A stretch of DNA of 64,000 nt, taken from positions 5,253,223 through 5,317,222 of the forward strand of contig NC_058515.1 in the NCBI RefSeq assembly GCF_020382885.2, in the 5' to 3' direction. Positions 62,081 to 64,000 of this stretch are shown here, one piece after another. Position numbers and translations under genes: made by a program. Under the pieces are notes generated by a model. That model searched no databases and was not told where the DNA came from. It saw only the letters and a program-made list of their open reading frames with translations. Every line of letters begins with the position of its first letter. The stretch's first letter is position 1. Source of the DNA: Scatophagus argus. Lineage: Eukaryota; Chordata; Actinopteri; Scatophagidae.

Positions 62081-63015
62081 TGCACACACCTTATTATTAA
62101 TTCTTGGAACCTCTCAATGCTGTGTGGTGGCATCCAACAGAGTTAGTAATTGGGTTCTGTCTTAGTGGGGAGCACCCCACAGGACACACGTACACACACA
62201 CACATAAACATCCACATACATGCACACAGGTACATATGTCATACATATCGCACATCAGCATTTACATTCTCCATGCTGGAGAAAGTATTGAGGAATTTTA
62301 GTGGGTCTGATTTAACAATGACCCACTTACTGCACATACATATATTACACACACATACTGCAGACTTATTAAAACAAAAAACACACATACACACACACAA
62401 AGGCGGGAGAGGGACACTGGAGATGCTCCCATTTCTAAAAATAGAAAATGTGATGGAGAGTGTAGCTGGAGATGAATTATGCCTCTGCTGAACACGGAGG
62501 ATGTGACCAAGGAAGCAGTGGAAGAGTTCATAATCTTTTATGTGCCCATGAGGTTCAGGAGCTGTAACATCCACTGACAGTGTCCACCAGCTGATAACCG
62601 TCCAGTCTGTGATTAATTATGGCAGAGCTAAAAAAAAATATTACAGAAAACCATTATGATATATTCTGTGTAAAGCTATTTTATATAGTCATTATAATGC
62701 ACATGTCAGAATATGAAAAGTGTGGGAAATTGACATTTACAGCAAAGATACCAGCATTAGTCAGGAATACCACACTTTCTGAACTTGCACAGTGATTTTC
62801 AGCTCATTTACAAGAATTTTAATATATCAAAAAGGATTTCCACAAACCATCAAAACCTATACAGTAATTATAAACAGTTATGGAAGCATTCAGTAGATGT
62901 GTAATAATGTCAGTGATCAGCTGACATGTATGCACTCATTTTATTTTCATTTATCCTTTGCAGGTTTCTATGGGAGGCCTTGGTCTATGGATCAGAGGAA
63001 AGTTCTCTTCCAATG
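61001..63015 (+). CDS. oga: Protein O-GlcNAcase, first two coding exons (partial, continues off the right edge)
   Basis: O-GlcNAcase (OGA, formerly MGEA5; GH84 family) removes O-linked N-acetylglucosamine from nuclear and cytosolic proteins. Exon 1 is 61001-61040 (ATG in AGGACAGGATGG, then GTAAGA). Exon 2 is 62964-63015 (acceptor TTTGCAG, donor GTATGA). Joined in phase they read MEEKKPFLCGVVE then GFYGRPWSMDQRKVLFQW. FLCGVVEGFYGRPW is the invariant start of the GH84 catalytic domain in vertebrate OGA, and the intron falls after VVE/G as I recall for that gene. Catalytic aspartates lie beyond the window. Only about six residues precede the domain, against some 60 in human OGA, so this may be a fish paralogue (mgea5-like) or an alternative first exon. 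Confidence 0.85.
62017..62080 (+). repeat. (CT)n(CA)n compound microsatellite
   Basis: CT run to about 62057, then a CA run to 62080, in the first O-GlcNAcase intron. Further CA-rich patches follow near 62190-62230 and 62345-62400. Confidence 0.95.
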
Positions 63016-63439
63016 GTATGAACTATGGTGAACCTGGTGTCTGCAAGCTTGCATGCATTGTATGTATGTGAGCACAGGTGTCACACAAGTCAGGTTACCT
63101 TGGTCAGAGGGGATGCCTTTGTGTTGTTGTTGTTGTGAATTGGGATGAATAGCGTGAGCTCAGGTGCTACTGACCTGACGCCTGTGGGCTGAACCCAGTT
63201 GGGCTCCTCTATTTCAGTGCCAGGCAGACTGGAGTGAAGTCACTGATGCAGAATGGCTCTGTAGCAAAGGACAGGCTCATCCTCAGTCCTGAGGCTCAGC
63301 CATGGATGACATGAGGGGAGAGAGTGAGATTTGTTATAGTGAAAAGACAGAGGAACAGAATCAAAGATTGCATGCAGACGATTTGGTTCCATAGATACTT
63401 CTTTCATGAAGGGAATGGCAATGGTCATCTGACAGTCGG

Positions 63440-63900
63440 TCTATCACTTCTTTCTAGACTCAAAAATCTTAACAACTACTGGATAGATTGCCATGAAATT
63501 TTGTTTTTTTTGAGGATGAATCCTAATGACTTTTTTTCAGGTGGCAACATTAGGTGAATAGTTATGAGTTTATAAGTAAAATACCTTAATGGTCATTGGA
63601 TGGATGATCCCCTCAGGATGAATTGTAATAACTTTGGTCTAACTTCAGACGGATCTAAAGTTCTATACCAATAATTTTCGGGTACAATAATCTTTTTTAT
63701 CACCTGTACACCTACTTTGTGTATAGTGCCACTTAGCAAATGTTGACACGCTTAACTAAGGTGGACATGATAAAGATTACAACTGCTCAATATCAGCATA
63801 TTTGCATTGTCACTGTGAGCATTTTAACATGCTGACATTAGCAGTTACCTCAATGCACCACTCAGTGCACTCTCGCAGAGCCACTACCGCTAACATGTCA
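63440..63900 (+). mobile_element. Dispersed fish repeat remnant
   Basis: Text such as 'GGATAGATTGCCATGAAATT', 'GAGGATGAATCCTAATGACT' and 'CATTTTAACATGCTGACATT' matches a degenerate, very common non-coding repeat of fish genomes as I remember it. It lies in the second O-GlcNAcase intron. The class is unknown and the ends are approximate. Confidence 0.5.
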
Positions 63901-64000
63901 GCACTACTAGTTCAAAAAATCTTTGAATTTAATGACCCAAAAAACTCAAATATTTACCGTCCTCCTCAGAATGTTATGCACATCACATTTTCTTAAACTA

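Overview
The window is vertebrate nuclear DNA, almost certainly from a teleost fish. Genes are split into many short GT-AG exons, microsatellites are frequent, and there are fish-type interspersed repeats: a tRNA-derived SINE, a fold-back DNA element, and a dispersed repeat inside a TRIM intron. The TRIM gene resembles the fish 'bloodthirsty-related' group. I found no bacterial, viral or CRISPR content. Exons were assembled by hand from splice signals, reading frame and remembered family sequences; no database search was run.

Layout from left to right. (1) 611-4171, minus: the 5' end of tdrd7 (LOTUS domain), running off the left edge. (2) 8144-19117, plus: a complete dctn1 (p150Glued), 31 coding exons, about 1268 aa. 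It is probably head-to-head with tdrd7. (3) 19934-24332, minus: a complete PC-esterase gene of the PCED1/FAM113 family, about 424 aa, tail-to-tail with dctn1. (4) 25428-34125, minus: a complete rpgrip1, 30 coding exons, about 1367 aa. (5) 35394-38681, minus: a complete RING/B-box/coiled-coil/PRY-SPRY TRIM of the btr type, 547 aa. (6) 40482-55832, minus: a large, probably secreted protein with a signal peptide, two C-type lectin domains, fifteen FN3 exons and a short C-terminal module, about 1641 aa. (7) 56403-57886: a fold-back element of about 1.5 kb with long inverted arms. (8) 61001-63015, plus: the first two coding exons of an O-GlcNAcase (oga/mgea5-type) gene, running off the right edge.

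The reading frame closes for all five complete genes: the summed coding exons divide by three and end in a stop. The genes are neighbours by synteny rather than members of one pathway: germ-granule RNA control (tdrd7), dynein-dynactin transport (dctn1), photoreceptor cilium scaffold (rpgrip1), ubiquitin ligase (TRIM) and sugar chemistry (oga).

The most unusual region is 41975-53189. It is a roughly 756-bp tandem array of exon plus intron units, each exon encoding one near-identical FN3 domain. It contains a 393-bp hybrid exon, a duplicated two-exon block and a SINE insertion. It looks young, homogenised and likely to vary in copy number. This lectin-FN3 gene is the best candidate for an undescribed system here.
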